From NCBI RefSeq assembly GCF_020382885.2, contig NC_058496.1, positions 5,696,501 through 5,760,500 of the forward strand: a stretch of DNA of 64,000 bases. Direction: 5' to 3'. The translations under genes and the position numbers were made by a program. Shown in pieces: positions 46,401 to 63,046 of the stretch. The notes under the pieces are model-generated. The model did no database searches, was not told where the DNA came from, and saw only the letters and a program-made list of their open reading frames with translations. The stretch's first letter is position 1; the number at the start of each line of letters is the position of its first letter. Origin of the DNA: Scatophagus argus. Taxonomy: Eukaryota > Chordata > Actinopteri > Scatophagidae.

Positions 46401-49400
46401 GAGGACGGCTGAAGCTGATGGGCCTTACCAAAGGCTTTCAGAGCTGCTGTGAAGCTCCGGCGGTTTAGGTAGGCCTCACCCAGACATTCCCAACATACCC
46501 AGTCCTCGGGGTCTGCTCTCAGAGCTGCCTGCAGACTATAAACAGAAATAACATGATGAGGTTATGCTCTTACAACACCTATGATAATGTAGGAAATGGA
46601 CCCAACATCTAACACATTTTACTGTCTGAGATGTGAAAGCCTTACTCAGCCGTAGCTTGCTTGTGCTCTCCCACCTTCAGGTAGTAAAGACCTCGTCTCA
46701 TCCAAGCCCATTTAGCTGAGCCAGGAGTGGCTTTCTCAATCACTGACTGGAGTATTGCTAAGGCAGTGTCCTATATCATTTAGGTAAGAGGGGGGGACAA
46801 TGAAGGGAAAATACAGGGAAAATAAAAGAAAGACCATAAGGAGGGTTAAGACAAAAGAGAGGCACCCATAAGAAAACACTGTAACAAAACACACCCCAAC
46901 ACCACCCATAAATGGTGTGTGTGTTTTTTAAGAGTGTGTGTCTGTTTGCAAATAAATTCATTTACCATATCGTCAATCTCCATACTGAGATCCACTGAGG
47001 CAGCTCCAGATTCTGCATCATTGTTGTCCAACTCAAATGCCTTCTTATAGCAGCCTCGTGCCCTGCTATGATCATTTGCCACCTCTCGGTAATAATGTCC
47101 AAGGTAGCGGAATGCAGATCCAGAATGTGGGTCCAACTTTGCAGCCTGGATGGACAAAATGGACAAATTAAGCTTTCAGACTACAAGACCACTCAGCACT
47201 GCACTTGACTTCTGGTGATAAAAAAAAAATCATATTGTGACATTTCAAATTTATTTGTCCTTGATTCTAATCTTTAGTAGACTGTACCCTCAATATTTTA
47301 GATTTTCAAAGGAATATATAGTAGAACACAATTACCCTTACCTAACAAAAATTCCCAAATGTCAATAATAACTGTACTCACCTTGATCAAATGCGTATGG
47401 GCTTTGCTCCGGTCTTTACGGGTCTCGTTTCCCATGTCCCAGTAGAGTTTTCCCAGCAAAAAATAATACTCTCCGCAGTTAGGGCTCTGACTGGTTGCCA
47501 TCAGGAAACTAACAGAAGAGCAAAAGAGGAAAGTTCAATTAAGAGAACAAAATCTTTTTACACCACACCAATGCATTGCCTGATTTTAACTAGGTTTAAC
47601 ATAATGGGGTGCCCAGATTTAAAACTTAAAAGAAAACAAGAAGAAACAGGTTGTGCCTCTTCTCTGCCAGCTCCTGCTGGCCCTGAGCCAGTTGTGCCAG
47701 TCCTCTCAGAACCAATCCCTGGACCTGGTTAGGGTTAGAGGCCACCAGCTCTGATGACACCTTCAGAAGACACAGTTTACTTTGCATCAGTCTTTCTTGT
47801 TTCTAATGCAAGAGACAATATTTCAAACATTAAAAAAGACTACAGAAATCGATCTCAATGTGTCATATAGATTATTATTCAGTGTCCAATTCTGAAAGTT
47901 GGTCAAACTTACACATTAAATCAATAATTAACTGTAATACTGTTTTTTCTACAGCATCATATAATAAATTTGATACATTCACAGACAAAATTCAGTAGGT
48001 GAAAAGTTTTCAACCTTAAGTGCTTGATCAACTTCTCCCTTGTTCAGGTATGCATGTCCTTTCAGGGCTATGAGAACAGGGTCTTGTTCAGCATTTGGGA
48101 TCTCAAAAAGAAAAGATAAGGAAAAACAGGCATATTTACTTTGACATTACAAAGTATGATACATATACAGCAAAATATCTTCATAACAAACCCATAATAA
48201 ATAAAACCGTTTAATAAGACAAGAGTATCAGTCAATCATCTTACCTGTGAAAAAGTCTCCAAAGCCTGGTCTGCAACTTTCTCTTCTCCACTCCTTACTA
48301 AAGCCTCAAGCTTCAGCCTAAGCAGTTTGACCCTCAGCTCCTTGTCTCCAGAAACACAAACTGCCAGACCTAACACACCCACAAACACACACACACACAG
48401 GGTAAGGGGCTGAAGACAGCCGCACTTTGAAGATGGTTGTAAACACCCTGGTATCACTCATAAATTTGTTAAATTTGTCTGATAACTATGGTGACTGTAT
48501 ACAGCAGACTAGACAAACCTTGAGAGCATGATACAGCACCTTCTGAGTATCTGTGCATTTTAAACTGAGCTTCAGCCAGACTGTACCATCCTGTACTGGA
48601 GCTCATCTTTTTCAGTCCTAATAAAACAAGAAAGACAAATTTTAAATGGTCATAAAGTGCAGGTCTCAGTATAGAGCGTTCAACATCGAGAACAAAATCC
48701 AATCTTTGTTGATGCACAAACTAACCTTGTTCAAGGTCCTTAATGGCATCTTTATACCTCCCTTCTTGCACTGCTTTGGTGCCCAGACCCATGTGACCTA
48801 ATCCACTGTTAGGGTCCAGATCCAGGAGCCGGGAGAAACAGCTGACTGCATCCTCACTCTGAACACCTTCAAATAAAAGCATGGCTTTTGAAAGTAACAT
48901 TTATTGCATTTTATTGCACAACACTCTGAGCTTGAGTATCTAATATTAATTAATCAATAAATCAATCATTAAATACATCGTATGATTTTAGACTTAATGA
49001 GCAATACAGCAGTATCATACCTGTTTTGAGGTAGTGAGAACACAGGACTTCAAGAGGATAACTTTGCTTGGGGTAGAGGGACAGCATGGACTCACACGCC
49101 TCTTTCAGTTTGGCTTCATCATTTGGTAGCTGCAGGAAGGGGAGAGTCACAACGAGTTGCTGATTAAGCGAATATCTTTACAGGTAAAAGTATGAGGTGC
49201 TTTGATATTTTTGATCAAATGTCCACATTTTAATGTTCATTGAACATCTGCGGTGGTGACAAAGACATCAATAAAGCACACTTACTTTAGAAAGGCATTT
49301 GATGTAGTCAGTTGAGATCTTCTTGTGTTCCTCTCCTGGTACAGGATCAATGAGAACCATGGCTTTCTCAAATGCAGTGATTAACTGATGACCACAAACA

Positions 49401-50952
49401 AGGAAACAGTTAACAAAGAGCAGGTGACAAAGAGATACAGTACAGCATTAAGAAAAATCTGTACTGCCACCTGCTGGTACGAAGAGCTATTTCCTCTCAT
49501 GCAGGGACACAATGTATATGCTAGTTGGCCATCAGCTGTGGTCTTTGTGGTGTGTTCAAGTGCACCTTTTTGGCCCAAACACAAGCAATAAAACAGATGG
49601 CCTTTGTCACTGCTAGTTATTTGATGTCAGATTTGTGTGTCTGGGGCTTTGGGGCTAGTAGATTGGAGGGCATGGGCTCTTATATGTTGTAAAGAGTTTA
49701 TACACAAAGAAACACTAAATGTTGCTGTCTACAGTTGGGAAACAACTTACAAGCTGTTGAATTTCATTGTCCTGCACTTCTTCATTAAGGCAGTCTGAGA
49801 GGAGTTGGGTCATCTGTTGCCATAGCTGCAGCAACTCTTTCTTGTCCACAGCCTCTTCCTCCTTCAGTTGCAGGAGCAGCAGCCAAACCTTTGCCAACTA
49901 TTCAACACATACAAATTAATTAAGATGTCTGACAAGAACACAAAACAGTGTCTTTTTTTCCATTAAACACATGTGTCTTTCAATTACATACCTTTAAATA
50001 TTCTTTGTCAGCCTGATACATATTTGACAGCTTTTTGATCATCTCATAACATTTACTTTTGTCAGAGCTGTTAATGGAGAACATAATGAGTTAAATTAAT
50101 AAAGCCAAATCAAAGATGTTATTAGTCAAAACTATGATATTTTGCTAAGAAATTGGTGGGCCCAAGCAAATATTATCAAAAATCATCACATTTTCAATGC
50201 ACTTTTAAAAGACACCTGAGATTTTTCGATACATTACCTTGCATACAGGTCAACAAGCTTCTGATAAACATTCGGTAGCTCAACTTTGAAATCCCACTGA
50301 TCAGTCTTCTCATAAAGGTTTGCCAGGCCCTACAACACAAGTGCATTCAGTGACACAGTCATTACTGGGCCTGGGGAGAGAAGTACTATAACATGAAACA
50401 TCCTCGGTACAAATTAACACATTTAAAAGGCTTGTTCTTCTCAATAGTGTGGAAATCAACTGGCTTCATTTCCTTTGAGTAATAACCATTATCAGTAAAT
50501 GATTTGCTATCAGTAGGAGTCGTTTAAAACTGGGTAGGACCTGCAAGCACTGACAACTACATTTGGTACCTTACCTGCCATGCCAGCAGCTGCTCAGGCT
50601 CCAGCTCTACAGCCTTTTTATAAGCTGTCTGTGCCTGGTCTGGCTGCTCGAGTTCACTGGCTGCCAGGCCGATGAAGACCCATGCATTATAATTGTTCTT
50701 CTCAAGTTTCAAAACAGCCTTAAACCACAGTGGAAAGCGCAAAATCAGCTGTGCAATATCTTTGTTCAAGTCATACATTTCCTCATTTATTACCCAGACT
50801 CCGTGAAAGAGATTCATCTCAACACTTTCCTGTTCTGCGTATCTGAAATTGAAATACTTTACCTTGCAGTGTTTTAGGGCCTCTTTGAACTCTTTGTTCT
50901 TTATGGCCTCTCTGGCACTTTTCAGGGCCGTTTTCACCTCTTTACTTGACAT
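37402..50952 (-). CDS. skic3: SKIC3 (TTC37), Ski complex TPR scaffold, complete, 40 coding exons
   Basis: SKIC3 holds the SKIC2 helicase and SKIC8 together, so that mRNA is threaded into the cytoplasmic exosome for 3'-5' and no-stop decay. Exons in transcript order: 50863-50952, 50575-50718, 50238-50329, 49992-50067, 49751-49897, 49286-49384, 49021-49129, 48726-48866, 48519-48617, 48245-48369, 48015-48101, 47648-47802, 47382-47508, 46966-47145, 46646-46770, 46285-46535, 46068-46170, 45773-45955, 45409-45556, 45244-45322, 44915-44976, 44765-44821, 44573-44641, 44151-44225, 43765-43906, 43551-43644, 43320-43397, 43106-43230, 42900-43023, 42408-42632, 41692-41764, 41490-41543, 41164-41275, 40844-40972, 40637-40761, 40306-40470, 39174-39326, 38417-38547, 37689-37818, 37402-37482. 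The sum is 4764 nt, giving 1587 aa (human 1564). The N-terminus [14 protein letters not shown] and words such as [15 protein letters not shown] match human TTC37. TPR helices run throughout. The least certain join is the exon 12 donor (GTTTCT at 47647). Confidence 0.95.
37836..37856. repeat. (CA)n microsatellite near a skic3 acceptor
   Basis: In the transcript this is a UG repeat about 17-37 nt upstream of skic3 coding exon 39 (37818). Confidence 0.85.
44407..44550 (-). repeat. Teleost interspersed repeat, family B, reverse copy
   Basis: On the minus strand it opens with GGTCCAGTGTGTAAGATTTA and contains AGAGCCAGTGTTTGGGG and CTACTGTAGAAA. It matches the element at 34362-34650. It lies in skic3 intron 23, with one end about 22 nt from the exon 23 donor. 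Confidence 0.6.
49464..49477 (-). promoter_or_regulatory. CTCF-like motif in skic3 intron 5
   Basis: On the minus strand CCAGCAGGTGGCAG fits every position of the core CCASYAGRKGGCRS. It is oriented opposite to the plus-strand motifs in the tRNA array. Occupancy is unknown. Confidence 0.4.
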
Positions 50953-51639
50953 TTTGTTGCTATGTCACTGCAACACAGAAAGAGAAACACTGCCATTTTA
51001 CGAGTGAAAAGTAATCGTTGTCAACCACGTCAACCATATAACGCTAACCAGATGAACTTGCCAAGCGTCTGTACGAATGAATAATGAGCTTATTAACACA
51101 CTAATTTCACTCACACTGTAAGTATAAATGTCTAATGCCTAACGTTTTCAAGTACTGACGATCTACCTCGTGACTTTACAGTAAACTCTGATAAGTTAAG
51201 TTAGCTAGAGTTTGTATTAACTATTAGCAACGATAGCTAGCTAAACGCAATTTAGCATTATTTGTGAGCTCGTCAGAGTCTCTAAATGACTCATTCTAAT
51301 GTATTTCAGAATGGGAATTTGTTTCAAACCTTAATTGACGTATAAAATGATATTTGTTCTGTGTGTTGCGGTGTCACCCATGTGGGTTTTGTAAATGTGA
51401 GCAAAATGTTGGCCAAATCCACTGTTTACGTTGACAACTTGCTCTGTGGCTTCGGCGTGACACGGAAATGAAAGAGAAGAAACCACACCTTCTCTGAATT
51501 TCAAAATAAAATTACTGACTGATTGGTTCCCTGGATCAGTGTGAGCAGATAAACGCAAAATCACTACAAAAACCAAAAGTGAACTAAATATTTATTTATT
51601 TAATTGGAAAACAACGAACAAATGAACAAACTTTCAGAC
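50953..51639 (-). promoter_or_regulatory. skic3 5' UTR and promoter region
   Basis: This is upstream of the skic3 ATG (50952-50950). A YY1-like word (AAAATGGC on the minus strand, 50999-50992) lies 40 nt upstream. No TATA box is clear. The transcription start cannot be placed. Confidence 0.4.
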
Positions 51640-51981
51640 TCTTACTCCCACGATGCACCACAGAGCGACACAGGAAATCATTCCTGCCTGTCGCCATCAA
51701 ACTGCTAAACTCAGCACTGTGACAGACACACTTACTTTATATATACAATGTATATAAAGTTTTTACACATGTACACACCTGTATTTTTAAATTTTTTTAA
51801 ATTTTTAACACATGTAAATACCTGTACTTTTAGATTTTAGATTTATACTTATCTTGTTTTGTTTATCCTATTTTTATACCTTTCACTTTTCTTTCTTGGT
51901 CGGGAATACTGCAAGTGCAATGTCTGTACGAAAAAGAATTTCCCTTCGGGGATAAATAAAGGAATTCTGATTCTGACTCTG
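51640..51981 (+). mobile_element. L2-like LINE 3' end with microsatellite tail
   Basis: A frame starting near 51651 reads RHRKSFLPVAIKLLNS, the typical C-terminus of CR1/L2-type ORF2. Then follow an AT-rich 3' UTR, GGGGATAAATAAAGGAATTC and an ATTCTG tail. It is 5'-truncated. Its tail is almost the same as 28185-28317. It lies between arsk and skic3. Confidence 0.65.
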
Positions 51982-52212
51982 AAACTTGGAAATGAACAAA
52001 GGAAGAAAGTTAATCTATGTCATGTAAAGTCCCACCGGTAGTCTGTGTCCATGTTTGTGTGGTTATGTGTCATATCAGTAAAAGTCTAGATTTTGCCAAA
52101 GTGTGAGCCCAGGGCATTAAAAAAGCGATACTTTGAGATGCTCCAGTTGTGAGCATAAAAGTCCAAGTTCTTGTTTGAGTCCAGCTCATTATATAACCAT
52201 TAAAAAAAAAAA

Positions 52213-55200
52213 TCACACAGAGCCATAGAGCCACTTGTCAATAGCTCTCTCATTGGCTAACGCATCTTTCTGCCAATCCACGTTCCACCTGAGGTTAGCA
52301 ATGACCTCGCTGTAGTTCCTGCCCAAACTGTCCCGCCAGGCAACAAATGATTTTTTATTGTAGAGGTGGACAGTTGATGAGACTTTTGGATAGTCTACAA
52401 TGCTACGCAAGAGCTTGTCCAAATACGCCTGCACAACTGGGAATTTGAGAACTACATTGTGAAGTTCCTCCTTGTCCAATGTTATGTCTGCAAAACACAG
52501 AGAGTGCAGGAAATCGGTGAGAATCACAACTTTATGGCTGTTTTTTTCTTCCTGAAAGCATATGACCCTTTCAGCGACTGAGGTTTAGTTTCCGAAACTA
52601 GGAACTCACCAAAAAGCTGTGGGGGGACACTCAGGCCATCTGCATAGGCAATATATTTCCACCGGCCACTTCTAAGCATGTATGTGGAGGCGTTGACATT
52701 ACAACCATGATATTCACTCAGAACCCAGTCTGGATGCTGCTTCTTGTAAGTGCTGGCCTTGGACAGCAGAGGAAGGAGTGAGTGGCCACTGAGGGTACCT
52801 ACTGCTGAAATACCAGCAATGTCTGCAAAATACACAAGTATAATACATCAAGTTAAAATAATAAAATCAAAATTTAATGGGGAATTTATTCTGTTGCTTT
52901 TAACTCTAAATATTTTAATGACTTATCTTTTACAGACATTTCAATCCTATGTTTTCTATTTCCTTACCTAAAACAGTAGGATAGAGATCAACCAAAGACA
53001 CAAGCTGGTTGACCTGCAGGCCAGATGTCATTCCAGGTCCCATGATCAGCAGGGGAACATGGGAACTGCCTTCAAACATTGACATCTTGTAGAACTGCCG
53101 GTGCTCCATGGCCAGCTCTCCGTGGTCAGCCGTAAAGATCACAACAGTGTTGTTAAGCAGGCCAGTCTCTCTCAGGGCTGAAATCACTTGACCTGTTGAA
53201 ACAAAGACATGGTGTAAGACACAGAGTGAGACCAGAACTGCTGCTGGATTTTCACTTAATTCAGCTGAAGAGACTTTATTCAAACTGTGGTGTCAGGATA
53301 AAACGGTGGCAAAAAGGATCTCACCGTGACCAATGAGATTTACCCTGCAGAGAGCAGATTGTATGGATTTTAATATGCCTTAACTGAGAAAGTGAATGAA
53401 GAAAATAAAACGACTGCACAATCAATATGGGCAATTCAAGATATTTAATAGTTATATTTCGCTTGCTGATGCACAGTATACTTTCTGTCACCTGCTATGA
53501 TACACCTTGCTTTATAGAGCCCGGATAGCTCAGTCGGTAGAGCATCAGACTTTTAATCTGAGGGTCCAGGGTTCAAGTCCCTGTTCGGGCGGCATCTTTT
53601 TGATCACACAATTTCCCCTCGGGGATGAATAAAGTCATCTACCTACCTATGTAGAAAGAAACACTGGCTGTGCTGCAACACAGAAAGTCCTTTCCTAAGA
53701 CTACTTCACTTGAGTATTTTTGTTCGTGTTGGGATTTTGATGAATGGTGACTCATGTTTTTCTCCAGTGAAGTTCGGTTCTCTGAACCTGAGCAAAGACC
53801 CAAATCCTTGCATATTTGGACTTCTTCACCAATCATTTTGGTAATGGAAAGTGATTGAAGAATTTGAGATGTCTTTGGGAGTACAAAAGACTACAGTTAA
53901 GCTCAAAGTTCCTACTTCCTGACTACAGAGACTGAATTAGTGCTGTCAACTAACCCAGCATGGCATCAGCTTCAGCACACATGGCATAATAGAAGGCTCT
54001 AATGCTTTTGACTTCCTCCTCAGTGAAAACACCACTGCAGTTTTTGGTGAAGGTGGAGTAGTAGTCAACAGGGTGCATGGCAGCCATGGGCAACCATTTA
54101 GGTACAGTGATGAGCTCAGACGACACCTGTGTGTGTAAAATAAAACCTTAGAATTCTAAAGTGAAATATATAAAAACATACAATGGAATTCTGCAGTCAT
54201 GAAGTGAAAATTTTTTTAAGATAGAGGCAAAGAGAAAGCCTGCCCTTTCTAGCCAGTATGGTGAGGTAAGGAAGGTGGATCCTCCTGCTGTGGGCCCCAG
54301 CGATTTGGTGTTATATGGATGTGGTAAATTGAGGCCAAGATAAAGAGCAAAGGGCTGGTGTGAAGATGCAGCTCTTTGGTGGATCCACTGCGTAGCCTTC
54401 TCCGTGTTGTTCCAGTCTTTTCTCATGATCTTTGTTGTTGACATGTTGCCAACAAGTTGCGTAACTGGTCGGCCCTCTTGGCTCAGAAGGAACTGAACAT
54501 CACGTGTCCAGGCCTCAACTCGGTTACTGCATGAGTGGCACAAACACAAGCAAAATCCAACAAAATGCAGACACAAAAGAAGAGAGAATGGAAAGAAACA
54601 TGTAAGGACAAGCATTCAAGAACGTGATTCATGCTGTTCTGGAAAATAGAGGCCCACACACAGTATGTTGTTGCTTATTACTCATACAGTAAGTCACAAG
54701 AAAATTTTTTTATATATGAGTTTGCAGTGTTGTTGATCTTAGTTTGGTGAATAAGAAAAAGTTAGTGAAGATTCTCTCTTATCTGAGATACAAGCGCAAC
54801 CAAAGCAACTGTCCCTACCTGACAGTGTGACTCCCTGAGGTGTAGTCCAGCTTGCCCAGCATCTTAGTAAGATATCCATTCGCCTCCAGCAAACCCATCC
54901 ATGTTGTTGCATTAGCTTCGAGACACTTGTAGTTGTTCCATGACTGCGTGAGGTGGACAAACTGACCACTCCACATTGCTGAGAGCAAAGATTAAACGGT
55001 TTAACTTTATTCATCATTACACCACCATCTTAAATATCACAATACTTGTCTCACATGTTCAAAGGTAAATCCCCACTGACTTTCAGTGGGTAACTGACCT
55101 GCTCTTGACGGGCAGCAGATCGGTGAGTTGGTGTAAGCGTTGAGGAATGTGGTACCAAGCTCCCTGAGGTAGTTCACAAATGGCAGCTGCACAACTTTGC

Positions 55201-55503
55201 TGCCAGGTTCAAAGGTTAATCGCCCATCCTGCAGGCAGAGGAAAACTGACATTCAGCCAGCGATTCACAGCCAAACAAAGATTAAATATAAAAAAAACAA
55301 GCATCTATCTGTATGGTGCTTAATCTTGTCTTCTCTTAGTAACTGAAATCAGCAAAAGAAGCTGCTACTTTGACACTTTCTGTTCTGTAATTCACACTTA
55401 CAAATGCATCACTCATCACCATCACAATGTTGGGTCTGGTTCCATTTTGGCACAAACTTTGACCAAACATTTGAAACAGAAAAGTCAGAGCCAACACTTT
55501 CAT
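52213..55503 (-). CDS. arsk: ARSK, arylsulfatase K, complete, 8 coding exons
   Basis: ARSK is a lysosomal sulfatase that removes 2-O-sulfate from glucuronate in heparan and related chains. Exons in transcript order: 55402-55503, 55099-55228, 54819-54978, 54244-54526, 53955-54126, 52968-53192, 52610-52822, 52213-52487. The sum is 1560 nt, giving 519 aa (human 536). The N-terminus MKVLALTFLFQMFGQSLC is a signal peptide. The mature start NGTRPNIVMVMSDAFDGR holds the metal-binding Asp. The sulfatase motif CCPSRAAMWSG is intact, with Cys72 as the residue converted to formylglycine. GKLDYTSGSH, TADHGELAMEHRQFYKMSM and HGCNVNASTYMLR are further family blocks. Intron 4 appears to use a GC donor (54243-54242); all others are GT-AG. 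Intron 5 holds a tRNA-Lys on the opposite strand. It is in tandem with skic3 and head-to-head with arrdc3. Confidence 0.94.
53519..53591 (+). tRNA. tRNA-Lys (UUU)
   Basis: A 73-nt gene with intact cloverleaf: acceptor GCCCGGA/TTCGGGC, anticodon loop CTTTTAA (TTT), T-loop TTCAAGT and discriminator G. It is identical to vertebrate tRNA-Lys-TTT as remembered. A TTTTT terminator lies 5 nt downstream. It sits in arsk intron 5, antisense to arsk. A LINE-like tail follows directly. Confidence 0.97.
53605..53650 (+). mobile_element. L2/SINE-type 3' tail next to tRNA-Lys
   Basis: AATTTCCCCTCGGGGATGAA, then TAAAGTC and a CTAC repeat, is the typical 3' end shared by fish L2 LINEs and the SINEs they mobilise. 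Only about 20 nt separate it from the tRNA-Lys gene. Confidence 0.55.
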
Positions 55504-56900
55504 ATTCCCGACAGCGTTTCACCTCCTTGCAATATGGCGATCTGCCGTGGTAAAGAGAAGAGATTTGTTCAGGGTTAGCAGAGGAAGACACTGATAGAAA
55601 TTGTTCCTCTATGACGGCGAGTGTTCGACTTTGAAAGACTTGATGTAAACATCCTGGTTACGCTTTCAAAATAAGAGTTTCCTTGTTTCGTTTAAAATGC
55701 AGCAGTTCAGTTGTGCGCATTGGTTAAATATGAAAAACATCTGACTTATTAAACATATTTATATATCAATCACATTCATTCCAAAATAAATAGAAGAAAA
55801 AAGTTTTTCAGGGGGACAGATGAGATACGTTTTGAAACCTGCAATGACATACTGAAAGCTCTCGGGGGCAGCATTCATCTTTTAATGAAGCATCTGAGTG
55901 GCACAACATTTGATACTGACTTGACACTGTCATGAGCACAACTATGTATAGGAGAAATATTAGTGCAAGTGATGCATTTTTAAGAATTATATAACGTAGC
56001 ATGGCCCATGATAAATAATTATTTCGTTCTAATTGTGTTTTAATCAAACACTATCTCCATGCTCTTTGTGTCCGACTTGTACTGCAGAACTAATGTAGCA
56101 CCTTGTAAATAATCAGAATAAACTAGAACCAAAAGGATCACTGTTTCGCCTTCATGAATTGCTTGTCGGGAGCAATACACATGAGTTACAGTGCTGTTCA
56201 ACAGGTGATTCTGCAGATGTGTGTAGAGGCCTTCACGGCCACCAGGGGGCGTTTCGAGCCTCAGAGTTGTTTGTTCAACACAAGGACAAATCCCAACCGA
56301 GTCCCCCCAACACCCCCATATGTGCATGGATCATTTTAATCTGAACACAAAAAACACCATATGTGACAGATGAACGTATAGAAAGCATATCTGGAAGTCT
56401 GCTCACCCCCCCCCCCCCTTTACACAGTACCCAGCAGTCTACATGGTCAGTGCTGCTGCAGACATCATGCAGCATTCAGCTGTTATTTTCTGTTGACTGC
56501 ACATGGATGTAGAAGTTGCAGTGAGCGTGTGTATCGACTACATCACTGATGAACGTGTTTATGTTTGAGCCACATGCCTTGAAATAAGGCTGTAAGCTGT
56601 AAAAAAGATCTTGAGGTGATGTACAATATATGAATCAATTATCACTATATATGCACATATTACGAAGGGTGGAGAGATGCGCATTTTCCTTTATTCCTAG
56701 TTCAATCAACAGACATATTTCTTAGATCAATTTCTGAATTAAAGTCAGGAAATAAGTCAGCTGTGGGGCCTTTTGGAGAGTTATGTTCGTGTAATTTAAA
56801 TAGATCTTATATAAAACAAAAATAACAACAAATTACCTGTAATGCTTCGCTTACAAACCTACAGTGGGGAACATTTCTTTGTGCAGACTTTCAGCTGTTT
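55504..56900. other. Intergenic region between divergent arsk and arrdc3
   Basis: No coding sequence recognised. It holds a CTCF-like motif (56239-56253) and a poly-C run near 56407-56418. The arsk promoter must be near 55504-55700, but no clear core element is visible. Confidence 0.5.
56239..56253 (+). promoter_or_regulatory. CTCF-like motif between arsk and arrdc3
   Basis: CCACCAGGGGGCGTT in a GGCC context is a near-full match to the CTCF core, on the plus strand. Confidence 0.5.
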
Positions 56901-56978
56901 GACCAAACTTGTCATATGGCTCAGTGCCACACTTCTCTGCCTTGTTCCAGAAGGCGGAAGGAGGGGGCAGTGAAGCCC

Positions 56979-56989
56979 TGCGCATGCGC
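56979..56989 (+). promoter_or_regulatory. NRF1 motif in the arrdc3 promoter
   Basis: TGCGCATGCGC is a perfect palindromic NRF1 site, 298 bp before the arrdc3 ATG. It lies just after a GGCGGAAG word (ETS/E2F-like). This suggests a TATA-less housekeeping-type promoter. The start site is not determined. Confidence 0.55.
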
Positions 56990-57286
56990 CCAAGGTTGTT
57001 TTTCACACAGCTCATCGCTTAAAGTGAGCCGAGCAACGGGGGTTTCCTTGTCTTTGACTGGAGACCAACCAGGAGAGAGGCGGATGATAACAGCATCCCT
57101 TGCTGTTATTCAGCCATCACACATCTCAATGAACTGCTCTCAAAGAAACCACTGATCGTGCCCACTGCTTTTTGCAGGGCAGAGATACAGATCAGTGTCT
57201 AAAAACTGCATCTCTTTTTCATATGAGATTATTTTTTCATAGACTCTTTTTTATTTCAAGGTCTCTGTAGCCTATCTCTTTCCACC

Positions 57287-61820
<4,534 letters not shown>

Positions 61821-63004
61821 AGGGTATTCCTGCAATTCCCCTGAGCGAGTCGGGGAACTCAAATGAACCAGCTTGCAAGGCTCAGCTTTGTTTATTTTTC
61901 TCCAACAACGGTGTTCACTTAACACTGCTGACATCAAGAGAAAAGTATCCAACAAACCAACCAAGACTTGGACAAATACCCACAGTTGAGTTGGGTTGGA
62001 CAAATCTGTTCCTGCCATCCCTCAGTGAGAGAAACAGGAGTCACTGGTTTGGGGTATTACTTCCTTCCTGTGTCAGTCTGCTGAGGGTTGGATATGTACA
62101 GATGAACACATTTTCAGTCTGTATGAAACCCCCCCTATCCACTAGTAGCGAGAGCCCTGCTGATAGTACTGACAGTGATGAGGAAGAATCAGCAAGGCTC
62201 GACCTGCCAAGCTCCTCTTTGACCCTTGATTCTTCTGTACCCATGGCACATAAGGACGTGGTTCTTCACGCAAAAGGCAGGACTAATCATGTCCAGACTT
62301 CAGTAGAATCACCTAAAGAAAAATGGGATGAAGACAGAAAAATATCAACCTTCTGACCACCATAGCCTGTATGAATGAAAGTGTTCAGCGGCAGCGGTTG
62401 ACAACAGAGCAAAGACTACGTCCTCCTGCCTCATTTGGGATTTTGTTTTGCACATTTATTCTTTACTTGAGTTGTGTGGCTCCATTTAATGAGAACTGAA
62501 AAAAAAAATCACTAATAGTTTGGTTTCAGCCTTGTAATGCGCCAGACTAAGAATATGAGACTGCAGGCTTAACTTTAAAGACTTTCATCTGCATAACTTT
62601 GAGCAATGCTGAGAACAGGATTTGATTTTGGAAAAAAAGACTGAAAAGGACAAGAACAATGCACTGAATTTGTTTAAGCTGTTTTAAAGAATTTTCTTTT
62701 TCTCCTTATGACATTTCCTCAGTGACTTATAACAACTAGACTGGACTCTTACTACAACTTCAGCACACTGTCTCCATCTGAAAGCTCTTTAAGATGTTGC
62801 CTCCTCAGCTTGGATCCATGTGTGGCTTCCCTCCTCTTTTAGTTTAACTCTGTTATTCTGTTTCTGTATTTAGCTCCAATCGTAGAACAGCTTTTAGCCT
62901 TTTTTTGTGTTGAGGTTGCTCTGGATTTGGACTAGGAGGGTTGCAGACCTGCATTCGCCACTCAAATCGTAGCTGAAGAGAAACATGAGTCTCTGAGTGA
63001 GTGA

Positions 63005-63046
<42 letters not shown>

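Noticed and set aside
61991-62356. 121-codon open frame after the arrdc3 stop
   Set aside because: arrdc3 ends at the family's usual length with a PSR-type C-terminus. This frame lies in the 3' UTR and shows no homology I recognise.
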